A stretch of DNA of 64,000 bases, taken from assembly GCF_041154675.1 (NCBI RefSeq), contig NZ_AP031322.1, positions 806,001 through 870,000 of the forward strand. Direction: 5' to 3'. The position numbers were made by a program, and so were the translations under genes. Below are positions 1 to 8,909 of the stretch, in pieces; positions within the stretch are counted from its first letter, which is position 1; each line of letters begins with the position of its first letter. The notes beneath the pieces are model-generated. The model was not told the DNA's origin and did not search any database. It was given only the letters and a program-made list of their open reading frames with translations. Source of the stretch: Sulfurisphaera javensis. Lineage in GTDB: Archaea > Thermoproteota > Thermoprotei_A > Sulfolobales > Sulfolobaceae.

Positions 1-121
1 ATTTATACCTTCATGACGATATCAGAATCGTTTCTTCTTTTTTCCGGTTCTAATACATTTCTCGTTATATATGCCACCACATAGATAATAGCTCAATAAC
101 TTTCCTAGTTAACTTCCAAAA

Positions 122-520
122 TCATTTTACATTATTTTTTGTTCCTTTCTCAAATTCAACTAGTAATTTATCAGCTTTATAAACATTCTTTAGCACTTTT
201 CTTTCTCCATTATTTAACGTGATTATTACGTTTGAAAACTTTAGTCCTTGATCAATCTTAATCTCTTTGATTTCTTTCCACAAAATTTTCTCTTTCCCAT
301 GAATTATTATCTTATCCTTCTTCGTAAATATAGTAGGTCTTATAACTAAGTAAATGTCATAGAAACCTAGTCCTATAGTGATTAAAAACAATAATGTAAA
401 AACACTTATATTAAAAGGAGCAATAGCTAAAGATACTATAAATGTAATAAGAGGAGAAAATAAAAGTATTAGACTTCTTCTATCGAATAATCTCATTTCA
501 AATAATTTTTCAATATCCAA
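122..520 (-). CDS. Membrane protein with bacterial-PH-like domain
   Basis: A 132-residue protein with two hydrophobic segments (about residues 15-32 and 38-60) followed by a soluble domain of about 65 residues. The soluble part has short beta strands alternating with basic turns (KKDKIIIHGKEKILWKEI, then VIITLNNGERKVL), the pattern of bacterial PH-like domains. It is the last gene of a minus-strand operon and its start overlaps the end of the CARF-PIN gene by 28 bases, so translation is probably coupled. The domain assignment rests on strand pattern only. In that context a role as membrane anchor or membrane-acting effector is possible but is inference. I do not recognise a specific family. 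Confidence 0.7.
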   Translation of the reverse strand: MDIEKLFEMRLFDRRSLILLFSPLITFIVSLAIAPFNISVFTLLFLITIGLGFYDIYLVIRPTIFTKKDKIIIHGKEKILWKEIKEIKIDQGLKFSNVIITLNNGERKVLKNVYKADKLLVEFEKGTKNNVK

Positions 521-1707
521 GATAAAAGGATTAGTGAGAAGGAGAGCTCATTAAAATCTCTTTTTTTCTCACACTTTAATTCTCCTATTTCTGCATTAGA
601 AATTACATTTTTCCAATGAGTTATTGTAGCCTTATCTGAGGACAAAATCAGACTATCCTTAATTAAGAGGGGATCAATCATAGGGATTATTGCATCACAG
701 AAGAATATTGGAGTTGGGATCATTGTAGATCTACTTATTAGCTCTTGTAAGTATATCCATGCTAATTCATGAGAAATAATTTCAGCCTTATTTCTTTTGG
801 GCTTAGATCTATTATTAGCTATTTCAATATATGCACAATAGGGCAAAAGGGTTTGAATATCAGGATAGAATACAATACCTCTATATATTAAATTAGTATC
901 AATTAATATACCCCTATACTTTCTCATTAGCTCTCTTAGTTCGTATTCCCTGTCAAGAACTACTTTTATCGAATAAAATCCTAACTCCTTATCCAGTGTA
1001 CCACTATTATCATTGAATAATTTTTTAACTAATTCTTCAGGTTCAACTTCTTTTCCATTAAAAGTTATTTTTCCCTTATCTAAAACTAGGAGACAATCTT
1101 CCTCTTCATTCTTTATTCTTATCTCATATTTTCTATCTATACAGAGAGTAATATCTTCTCCAACTCTATAATTATCCTTTTCTTTTACATTAAAGTCAAG
1201 TGAAAGCGAGGCAATTATTTTACTTAGCTCTCTGTTCTTTAGTAATGAATTTATTGAATCTTTTGCATAATCATAATTTATAATATCGTTAACATCTTCT
1301 TTTCCTTTAAACATTGGTACTAGAAATCTAGGTACATAAGGGTAAAATAGACCATACCACGGACCAAAGGGAAACATTACGTGATCTATAGGAATACTAT
1401 TTTTTACTGCCTCGGTGGTAAGTTTTATTACATACACTACTGAAGTTGCTGATGGCACTATTAAATCAGAATCTTTAACCTCTTCTTCTAATGGCATTCT
1501 ATAATTTATTTCCTTAATTTCAATCTTTGGTTGGGTTTTAAGAATTCGGAGAAAACTTATGATATCTTTTAAATAAGAAGTAGCAAACGGTGGATATAAT
1601 AAAACTAACTTATCAACGTCGTAAGATTCTAACGTCCTCAGTATTGTAGTAACTGCTGTCTCAAATACCTTTATTGGTGCTCCTATTGGAATTACTGCCT
1701 TCATCAA
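493..1707 (-). CDS. CARF-like domain fused to a PIN nuclease domain
   Basis: 404 residues. The N-terminal 130 or so residues look like a CARF/Rossmann sensor: strand MKAVIPIGAP, a helix, then strand KLVLLYPP, with a second sheet around residues 75-110. CARF domains bind cyclic oligonucleotides or related nucleotides and control effector nucleases. A linker of mostly beta character follows. The C-terminal part is PIN-like: ILIDTN with D270 and N272, E314 in SHELAW, D338 in FFCDA, and SSDK with D358. These acidic residues are in the order expected for a PIN metal site. The start overlaps the end of the upstream HEPN-like gene by 47 bases and the stop overlaps the downstream membrane gene. It could act as a ligand-triggered RNase. 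The CARF call is by pattern and moderately sure; the PIN call is firmer. Confidence 0.65.
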   Translation of the reverse strand: MMKAVIPIGAPIKVFETAVTTILRTLESYDVDKLVLLYPPFATSYLKDIISFLRILKTQPKIEIKEINYRMPLEEEVKDSDLIVPSATSVVYVIKLTTEAVKNSIPIDHVMFPFGPWYGLFYPYVPRFLVPMFKGKEDVNDIINYDYAKDSINSLLKNRELSKIIASLSLDFNVKEKDNYRVGEDITLCIDRKYEIRIKNEEEDCLLVLDKGKITFNGKEVEPEELVKKLFNDNSGTLDKELGFYSIKVVLDREYELRELMRKYRGILIDTNLIYRGIVFYPDIQTLLPYCAYIEIANNRSKPKRNKAEIISHELAWIYLQELISRSTMIPTPIFFCDAIIPMIDPLLIKDSLILSSDKATITHWKNVISNAEIGELKCEKKRDFNELSFSLILLSWILKNYLK

Positions 1708-2827
1708 TGCTATTACTTAGTCTCTCTAAATAATTATTTAAATCATTTATAAAGCTTGGAAAAACAGAAAGAACTGTCAGCATAGTTCTGTAATCTACTT
1801 CGTCATGAGCTCCTTTATTTCCAATAACCCTAAAGGCATTAAACACTGAGGAATAGTTTGCTAATTTACCATAAAATTTCATTTTTTCTTCTATTTTCTC
1901 TAGTATATCTACGAAGTTATAAAGAACTCTTAACCCTTTTCCCTCACATAATTCACTATTACTTACGTCATTCCACCCCTTTTTACTTGCGATAGAGCAT
2001 AAAATATCTCTATATTTTTCTGTTATCAAATCTTCTAATATCCTTCTAATAACGACGGCAGAAGAAGTATAATATCCCATTAAATATAAAGATACTGCTT
2101 GAGAATAAGTGAAAATAAAATTGTTAAGTGTTAATGTAGTGTTAATTTCATAATTTATTGCTTCTTCAGACGAGTGACTTAAATTCTTATAAATTAAACT
2201 CAGAAGAATTAGAATATTTCTAGAAGAAAATGTAATAAAAGGTCTAATGATATGTCCCTTACCTATAATTATTGAATAGGATGTTGTAAATTTTCCCTTG
2301 TCATTAGCTTGGCAAATATTATAGGGAACTACATTAGAACCCAAAGGAATTCCATCACCCTTCTCTGGAATTATTCCTAAAAGATCAGAAAATTTTGTAT
2401 CCTCACAAGTTGATCCAGTTTCGCTTTCAAACTTCTTTTCTATCTCTAAAAAATATCCCTTTTGCTTATCGTAACCAATATAAACCCGTGAAATACCTAG
2501 AGAAGAAAAGAAATAATTTCCTTCAAGAACTTCTTTCCTTAACATTTTCACAGTATCTAAATTAGAGTAAATAATTTTGAAAGGACTTCCTATCCAAATA
2601 AGAGTTTCTCCATTATCTAATTTATTGTAAAGTTTTTCAAATTCCTCCAAAGATGAAACATGTATCTCATTTCCTATTATCACAAGAACTTTTTCCCAGT
2701 CTAAAAGAGAAGAAGGATATACATTAAATTTGCTATGCAAATTACTTAGATCTGAAAGAATCCTTGTCCAATTACTCAAAGGTTCTTCCTCCATAGAATA
2801 ATAAGCTAACCTTATTCTACTTTCCAT
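1661..2827 (-). CDS. Rossmann/GATase-like domain plus DUF4145-type HEPN domain
   Basis: 388 residues. The first 100 or so have alternating strand and helix with KVLVIIGNEIHVSSLEEFEK and GETLIWIGSPFK, which resembles the glutamine-amidotransferase-like fold of DUF4350-type proteins; no catalytic triad is evident. The C-terminal half is helical. It carries R333 and H341 in FRVIGNKGAHDEV, the signature seen in DUF4145 HEPN-like domains, where a conserved Arg and His pair often gives RNase activity. The gene lies 7 bases downstream of the zinc-protein gene and overlaps the CARF-PIN gene by 47 bases, so the products are likely made together. The HEPN assignment is fairly good; whether it is a nuclease, a toxin or a scaffold is not visible. 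Confidence 0.65.
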   Translation of the reverse strand: MESRIRLAYYSMEEEPLSNWTRILSDLSNLHSKFNVYPSSLLDWEKVLVIIGNEIHVSSLEEFEKLYNKLDNGETLIWIGSPFKIIYSNLDTVKMLRKEVLEGNYFFSSLGISRVYIGYDKQKGYFLEIEKKFESETGSTCEDTKFSDLLGIIPEKGDGIPLGSNVVPYNICQANDKGKFTTSYSIIIGKGHIIRPFITFSSRNILILLSLIYKNLSHSSEEAINYEINTTLTLNNFIFTYSQAVSLYLMGYYTSSAVVIRRILEDLITEKYRDILCSIASKKGWNDVSNSELCEGKGLRVLYNFVDILEKIEEKMKFYGKLANYSSVFNAFRVIGNKGAHDEVDYRTMLTVLSVFPSFINDLNNYLERLSNSIDEGSNSNRSTNKGI

Positions 2828-2834
2828 AAATTAT

Positions 2835-3110
2835 CTATAAATAGCTGGAATTATAACTTTTCTTATTTAGCGAAACTCTTCTCTTGAATTTTCCATGATT
2901 TCCGAAAATAGTAGCTAAAGTTCTTAACAATTCTTTATGTGAATCATCATAACATTTCTCTAGGTGTTTCAGTAGATCCCCGTAATTCCCAGACTTAATT
3001 TTAGCACCACAAATAGGGCAAGAATCAATTTTAGTCTTCGAAATATGAATGACTAAATCTTTCTTTCTATTATATTCTTTTTCTTCATTCTTATGAAGAG
3101 GGCACCTCAT
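2835..3110 (-). CDS. Small zinc-binding protein, first gene of operon
   Basis: 91 residues. A CPIC pair at C31 and C34, with H49 and C53 in LLKHLEKC, forms a C2HC or C2H2-like zinc site; C3 and H6 near the start may add a second ligand set. The basic C-terminus (KFKRRVSLNKK) suits nucleic-acid binding. It is the promoter-proximal gene of the operon with the HEPN-like, CARF-PIN and PH-like membrane genes, 7 bases before the next start. A 9-bp perfect inverted repeat spans its start codon (separate entry), so it may regulate its own operon. I do not recognise a named family. Confidence 0.65.
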   Translation of the reverse strand: MRCPLHKNEEKEYNRKKDLVIHISKTKIDSCPICGAKIKSGNYGDLLKHLEKCYDDSHKELLRTLATIFGNHGKFKRRVSLNKKSYNSSYL

Positions 3111-3128
3111 TGCTCTTTTTGAGGTGCC
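3101..3128 (-). promoter_or_regulatory. Inverted repeat over the start codon of the zinc-protein gene
   Basis: GGCACCTCA (3101-3109) and TGAGGTGCC (3120-3128) are perfect 9-base inverted arms separated by 10 bases. In the minus-strand mRNA the start codon (3110-3108) falls at the loop and 3' arm junction, so the hairpin would hide it. As DNA it is a symmetric site that a regulator could bind. The arm GAGGTG also resembles a Shine-Dalgarno sequence but lies inside the coding frame. Confidence 0.55.
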
Positions 3129-3250
3129 TTAAGATTAATCATACTAAGACTTTAATAAAGATTACTATGCAAATAACTTTTCTGACCTCTTTCCAGCCTG
3201 AAAGTGATCAAAAACTTCCATTTATTCATTATAGAAAATAAAAAAGAAAG

Positions 3251-4117
3251 TTAACTTACATCAACGGTTATAGTTAATGGGCCATAGTAACTTTCATTAG
3301 GAAAATAGATAGTTATTGTCAAATAGTATGTATCCCCTGGATTAATTACAACTCCTTTGTAATTTGTATCCACTGTATACTTAAACTGTGGAGAAAGCGA
3401 TATACCTTCTATAGTTACTGGAGTAGAGAAATGACCATTCTGTATCTCAAGAGTTATGTTAAACGCTTGTCCATTAAATCCTTCAATGTTTGCTAATGGA
3501 GAGCTTGAAGATACTAAGACTAAACTATCTGTAGATTGACAACTTACGGTAGTAATATAAGATATATAACTATTTGGCTTAGGTAAAGAGATATTAAAAT
3601 ATGTTTGTCCAAGTAATGAAGTATAAACTAATCTCTGTGGCACAGCACTGCTAGGAACTAAAAATGCAATGCCACCAACTATATAATTACCATGCTGAAG
3701 AGTTACTCCATTCTCTAAATACCCACTAATTCCCGGTGGTTCAAACTCACATGAAGAATAAATTCCTTCTGTTGTATATAGATCGAAATTGCTTGTATGT
3801 AAAGTAATAGTTCCGCTTCCTAGATATGTTATATTTAGATAAACAACAAGATAAGCCTTAGTTTGATAGCCATCTTCTTCAGCCACAGCTTGTGCATTAG
3901 TTACATTAATAACTTTAACTAAGAAGGGACTTGATGGCGTTACAGAAGTAGTTGTTAAAGGCTGAGTAGTTGAAGTAACTGAAGATTGAGTAGTTGAAGA
4001 GACGGGTGACGTAGTTGATACTGGAGCTGTGGAAGGCTTTGAGACTGACATTCCGGCTATTATTAATATAACTACTATTACTACTGCTACAATCCCGATT
4101 ATTAGTTTAGTATTCAT
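3251..4117 (-). CDS. Membrane-anchored extracellular beta-sandwich protein (DUF4352-like)
   Basis: 288 residues. An N-terminal hydrophobic segment (about residues 5-24) is followed by a Ser/Thr/Pro-rich linker to about residue 65, typical of glycosylated Sulfolobales surface proteins. The rest is beta-rich and exposed to the outside. Residues 68-165 have the strand layout and NVTNAQAV...YLVVYLNITY pattern of DUF4352-type Ig-like domains. Two cysteines (in SSCEFE and VSCQST) may form a disulphide. No catalytic motif is visible. It stands alone on the minus strand; function unknown, likely cell-surface structural or binding. Confidence 0.65.
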   Translation of the reverse strand: MNTKLIIGIVAVVIVVILIIAGMSVSKPSTAPVSTTSPVSSTTQSSVTSTTQPLTTTSVTPSSPFLVKVINVTNAQAVAEEDGYQTKAYLVVYLNITYLGSGTITLHTSNFDLYTTEGIYSSCEFEPPGISGYLENGVTLQHGNYIVGGIAFLVPSSAVPQRLVYTSLLGQTYFNISLPKPNSYISYITTVSCQSTDSLVLVSSSSPLANIEGFNGQAFNITLEIQNGHFSTPVTIEGISLSPQFKYTVDTNYKGVVINPGDTYYLTITIYFPNESYYGPLTITVDVS

Positions 4118-4229
4118 ATTCTCAAGACTTTAAAAGAAAAAGGATTTTTATAAAGATTATTCTATTTTATTTTCTATTAGACCTGAAAATTCTTAAAAAG
4201 AGAAAAAGGAAAAAATAGATATATCTTTT

Positions 4230-4601
4230 TCACTCCTTAGCAGTAATAGCTCCAACTCCTCCAGCTATTGCAAAGATTATTCCTATAATTAACCCACCAA
4301 ATGTATTTATGGCTCCTAAAAGTGCCAATATAATAACTAAAGCTCCCCCAATTTTCCTCATTTTACTATTACTAGATCTCAGAAATAGAATAGAAAATAA
4401 TATGATTAGAATTCCTATTACAAAACCAAAAACAATAAGAAATGTCGCATCACTAGTCCCTTGTTGCTCTATCGATTTACTATTTGCTAATCCTGCAGTA
4501 AAACTATATAGTGATCCTATCAGTAAACCAGTAGCTATTCCTCCTATTATGTACATAGCTCCTCCTATTGAAGCTAATATTGAAGCAGTCGAACGTTTCA
4601 T
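4230..4601 (-). CDS. Small multi-pass membrane protein (DUF4064-like)
   Basis: 123 residues with about four hydrophobic segments: residues 8-35, 52-73, 84-100 and 103-118. It has glycine-rich helices (IGGAMYIIGGIATGLLIG; AIAGGVGAITAKE) and a soluble loop around SIEQQGTSD. This layout matches the DUF4064 group of small archaeal and bacterial membrane proteins of unknown role. It is separated by about 110 bases from the divergent Csa3-like gene. An open frame on the opposite strand over the same bases lacks protein-like composition and was discarded. Confidence 0.65.
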   Translation of the reverse strand: MKRSTASILASIGGAMYIIGGIATGLLIGSLYSFTAGLANSKSIEQQGTSDATFLIVFGFVIGILIILFSILFLRSSNSKMRKIGGALVIILALLGAINTFGGLIIGIIFAIAGGVGAITAKE

Positions 4602-4714
4602 AAAAATGTAGAAATCATTGTAAGTATATAAAAATAAGATGAAAAAATTCTAAAGCTCTTTCAGTTAAACGTGAAAAAGTAATCCTTTTAAAAATCCCTC
4701 TTTAAAACTATTTT

Positions 4715-5275
4715 ATGATACTCTTAACAGAAATAACAAGCGATGAGACAAGACTTTTCAGAAATCTTAAAATAGATAAAATTAACGAAATTATACTTCT
4801 CTCTAGTGATAAGATTTCAGAGCAATCTTCTCGCTTTGTTTTAGAAATGTTAAACATTCCTTACGTTTTGTTAAGCCTCAAAGGATTTGAAGAGGGAGTA
4901 GTTGAAATAGCTAAAATACTAATGACGAAAAAAGAGGAGATTGGCTTAGCTCTTTCAAAGAGAGATTTAGGGATACTACAAATCATTTATGCCTTAGCTT
5001 TAGTTAAACCAACTGCTAGGCTCTTCATAGAGGGAGAAGAGATGGGGAGAATAAAAGACCTTCAAAAATTAGATATTACACAAGATGATATTACTCTTTT
5101 ACAGTATATTGGAAGTGGGATAGAGAATATTTCCAAGTTGTCTAAGATAATTAACTCTTCAATGACCACAACATGGAGAAAAGTTAAGGAATTAGAGGAA
5201 AAAGGATTAGTGGAAAAAGGGAATAAACTCCAACTTACTAGAAAGGGAAAAATTGCAATTATGCTGAATAAATAA
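4715..5275 (+). CDS. Csa3-like CARF plus winged-helix regulator
   Basis: 186 residues. The N-terminal half (about residues 1-95) alternates strands and helices (NEIILLSSD; IPYVLLSLKGF; LGILQIIYALALVKPTARLFIEGEE) as in CARF domains. The C-terminal 70 residues are a MarR/ArsR-type winged helix: ITLLQYIGSGIENISKLSKII, recognition helix SSMTTTWRKVKELEEKG, then a wing ending LTRKGKIAIML. Csa3 regulators have this order and control CRISPR genes in Sulfolobales in response to cyclic oligoadenylate. This copy is somewhat short for Csa3 (usually above 200 residues), and no CRISPR array or cas gene is in the window. It may instead control the CARF-PIN operon nearby. TATA-like bases lie about 30 upstream. 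Confidence 0.6.
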   Translation: MILLTEITSDETRLFRNLKIDKINEIILLSSDKISEQSSRFVLEMLNIPYVLLSLKGFEEGVVEIAKILMTKKEEIGLALSKRDLGILQIIYALALVKPTARLFIEGEEMGRIKDLQKLDITQDDITLLQYIGSGIENISKLSKIINSSMTTTWRKVKELEEKGLVEKGNKLQLTRKGKIAIMLNK

Positions 5276-5932
5276 GTTCTTCTAAATCTTAATCCTATTC
5301 ACATTCTTAGTTTATACGATGAAGAAAAACAAGAATACAAGTCTTGGGAATGGAAAATTTACGTAATTCTATCTCGTGAGAAGTTATAGTACTTTGACAG
5401 GCTATTTCGAGTTTAACTTTTGTTCATAATAATCGTCTGGTCCATTAAATCATCTAGAATATAAAAATATAATTCTCACATTGGAAAACAATAAGATGGG
5501 GAAAAAGTTACCTATGATGAGCTTTTCTCTAATGATCTTTTTCATAATTTTCATTATTTATGAAATATTTTAAATCTCTTTGCTTACATAATTCTCTATT
5601 TTAGTAGAGTAAGTTCATAATATTACTTCATTGTTTTAAACTATTAAAACTCTACAAGAGTAAGAAATTTAATACTATTCACTTAGCCTATCTTTAAATC
5701 CCACCCTAGATGTAGATAGAGAATTTCCGGATAAGAGAAAGTTAAGATGTATGAATTCACCTTATCATCAAGTAGAGATTTTCCTGTAAAGAGGATAGAA
5801 ATATTATATTATTTATTTCAGAAAATCTTATAACTGCATAGGACTTTTAAAATCTTTAAAATGACTAGAAACATTCCTAGTTAATAGTATATCATCTTCT
5901 ATCAATTTTTTAAATTATGAAAAAGATACTTT
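5276..5932 (+). other. 657-bp stretch without a recognisable gene
   Basis: Very AT-rich, with no frame longer than a few codons that has protein-like composition. I saw no tRNA, CRISPR repeat or IS end here. It separates the Csa3-like regulator from the AAA ATPase and may be decayed coding sequence. Confidence 0.5.
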
Positions 5933-6970
<1,038 letters not shown>

Positions 6971-7228
6971 TTTATAGTCTTTTTCATTGAAACGGAAACG
7001 TTAAACACGATTTCATAAATTACAATTACTATGAAAATCACCATATTAAATTCATTCTAGTGTAAAATCCTTGAATTTTCTAGCTCTGGAGATCTTTATA
7101 TAAAGAGTGAAACCTAATGCTTACTGGTAGAGAGCATTTAATGGAAATACGGATAAGGAGGAGAGATTTCTATCAAATTCTTTTTGTAAAAGAAAAGTGT
7201 ACTTTTTACTTGGCAATAGAAAATTGTT

Positions 7229-7789
7229 TTAAGAACTCCACCTTTCAATAATATCCTTGTTATCAAGAACTAACATTAATCTTTGAAGATTTTGCAACGA
7301 CCTTTCATGAGCTGATTTATCTGATGAAGATACTGCTTCCTTAGCAATTACTGGTAAGAAACCTAAGGCTTGAGCATGTCTAGCAGAAGTTTCTACTCCA
7401 ATATCAGTAGCGATTCCAGTAAAGACAATTGTAGTAATTCCAACGTTTCTTAACATTAATTCAAAGTTTGTTCCAACAAAAATACTTGGTGTGTTCTTAT
7501 TAAGTACAACATCTCCAGGCTGAGGATATACTTCTTTGACTATATCTCCGGGATTAAAAGATCTTCTAAAAGCTGGGTTTTGAAATCTATCTGGGTAAGG
7601 TGTAATTTTCGTATAAACTATCGGTACATTATATTTTCTAGCTGCCGAGATTAATTCACTTAGCTTTTGTAAAAATTCCTCCCTGTTAAAGATACTATTT
7701 ACAAGAGCCTCTTGTACATCCCATACTACCAAAACCGAATTATCTTTTCTAATTAGCTTTTTCAACTCCTCAAAATTATACCAAGACAT
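7229..7789 (-). CDS. Isochorismatase-fold hydrolase lacking the catalytic cysteine
   Basis: 186 residues, the normal length for the isochorismatase-like family. The catalytic Asp is in [10 protein letters not shown] and the conserved Lys in IVYTKITPY. At the nucleophile position ([17 protein letters not shown]) the usual Cys of nicotinamidase-type enzymes is Gly. Cysteine-less members include true isochorismatases such as EntB and PhzD, which do not need it, so amide hydrolysis is unlikely and an isochorismatase-like or unknown ether or ester cleavage is more plausible. The gene stands alone on the minus strand next to IS110 debris. Family certain, substrate unknown. Confidence 0.8.
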   Translation of the reverse strand: MSWYNFEELKKLIRKDNSVLVVWDVQEALVNSIFNREEFLQKLSELISAARKYNVPIVYTKITPYPDRFQNPAFRRSFNPGDIVKEVYPQPGDVVLNKNTPSIFVGTNFELMLRNVGITTIVFTGIATDIGVETSARHAQALGFLPVIAKEAVSSSDKSAHERSLQNLQRLMLVLDNKDIIERWSS

Positions 7790-7823
7790 GAGGTTAAATT
7801 GGAAATTGAAGTAAAAAGTTTAA

Positions 7824-8224
7824 CTATTCGACGTCGAACATTTCGTGTTTTCGTTGTGTTTTTCTTTCTTCTAGTTCTCTTTTGGTATGTATGATGTTTT
7901 TATTGCTCCTATTGCTAGTCTTTTTGAGTCCATTTCATCTGTTTTCTTTCCTATCGCTTCTCTAAGTTGTAGTGGGTTTACTAATCCTTTTTATGTGAGT
8001 GTATTGTATAGGTAGTAAAAGTATACCCCAATTGCTTCCATTATTCTTTCCTTATAGTCCCCTAGGAAGTTTATTAGTTCTTGCATTCCTTCGTTGTCGT
8101 ACTTGAATTCTCTTGTTTCTATTTCTTTTTGAACTAGTTTTTCTCCTTTTTGTTCTAGTCTTATTTTCGTTACTACTATTTTTGATTCTCCGACGTTAAT
8201 CCCAAAGACTTTTACTTCTTGCAC
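7824..8224 (-). pseudogene. IS110-family transposase remnant (frameshifted)
   Basis: The 5' part (8224-7991) reads MQEVKVFGINVGESKIVVTK, the opening strand of the RuvC-like DEDD domain of IS110 transposases. After a stop the frame resumes around 7980-7880 with LREAIGKKTDEMDSKRLAIG, the conserved segment of the same family. A second frameshift then leads to a short basic tail (KRELEERKTQRKHEMFDVE) ending at 7824. The C-terminal serine-containing domain is missing, so the element is dead. Confidence 0.7.
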
Positions 8225-8783
8225 GAGTTATACTTTTTTCATTATTGTATTAGCTTTTCTATAATAATACTTATAGAAAATAATGCATTATCTTAACTTG
8301 TTCTCCTAGTTATGACTACTTTTTACCCCTCGGAAAAAACATGATATTCTACTACTCGGGGTTTTTACTCCCATTTGTTAGATTATTGAGGAGAGTTATT
8401 AGCCAACCTTGTTTATAGGGTGTTTAACCCCAGAGGCACAAACGGCTTGAGGTTTTTTGGGTTGAGTGTTTATTTAATTTTCGCTTGTAATACTCAAGGT
8501 ATTAATGTGAGCCTAACCTGAGCAGAAAATTCGTAGGAGTGAAACTTATTACGGATTTAAAGATTCTGTCCCAATATTTAGAAAACTTATATTAGCATAT
8601 CATGAGTACGCTAGAAAGAGTTATCTAATAGAGTTTCTTTTAGAATAAATTCTTTTCTAGTAACTTGCTCATATCTAACAAGATCTTTGAGATTAAAGTT
8701 TTCGAAAGAATCTAAAATATATTTACTCAAATCTCGATTACTTATTCCCTACTCTCACCTAGATTTGGAACTAGGAAATTATT
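8225..8783. other. Mobile-element debris without an intact gene
   Basis: This stretch holds short GC-richer inverted pieces (ACCCC near 8328 with GGGGT near 8360; AACCCC near 8430 with TGGGTT near 8460) unlike the surrounding AT-rich DNA, which suggests IS ends. A short plus-strand peptide frame (GFKDSVPIFRKLILAYHEYA, about 8553-8646) looks like the tail of a lost gene. No complete ORF is visible. Confidence 0.4.
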
Positions 8784-8909
8784 ATGCCAGTATGGATAAA
8801 GCTAGGAAACACAGACATAATTTTCCCCAATGAGGAATTGATGTTAAAGACATTAAAAGAGGCTGGAATACCATTAGAGAAAGTAATAATTGTCAATAAA
8901 AAAGACTAA
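8784..8909 (+). CDS. Possible 41-residue small protein
   Basis: An ATG frame encodes 41 residues beginning MPVWIKLGNTDIIFPNEEL and ending IPLEKVIIVNKKD. Its composition is protein-like, with amphipathic strands and a helix. It converges on and overlaps the last four bases of the McrC-like gene. It could be a genuine small gene or the last exon-like fragment of a decayed gene in this mobile region. No function can be assigned. Confidence 0.3.
   Translation: MPVWIKLGNTDIIFPNEELMLKTLKEAGIPLEKVIIVNKKD

Noticed and set aside
4309-4611. 100-codon plus-strand ORF opposite the DUF4064-like gene
   Set aside because: Shadow frame of a clear membrane protein; no independent signals.
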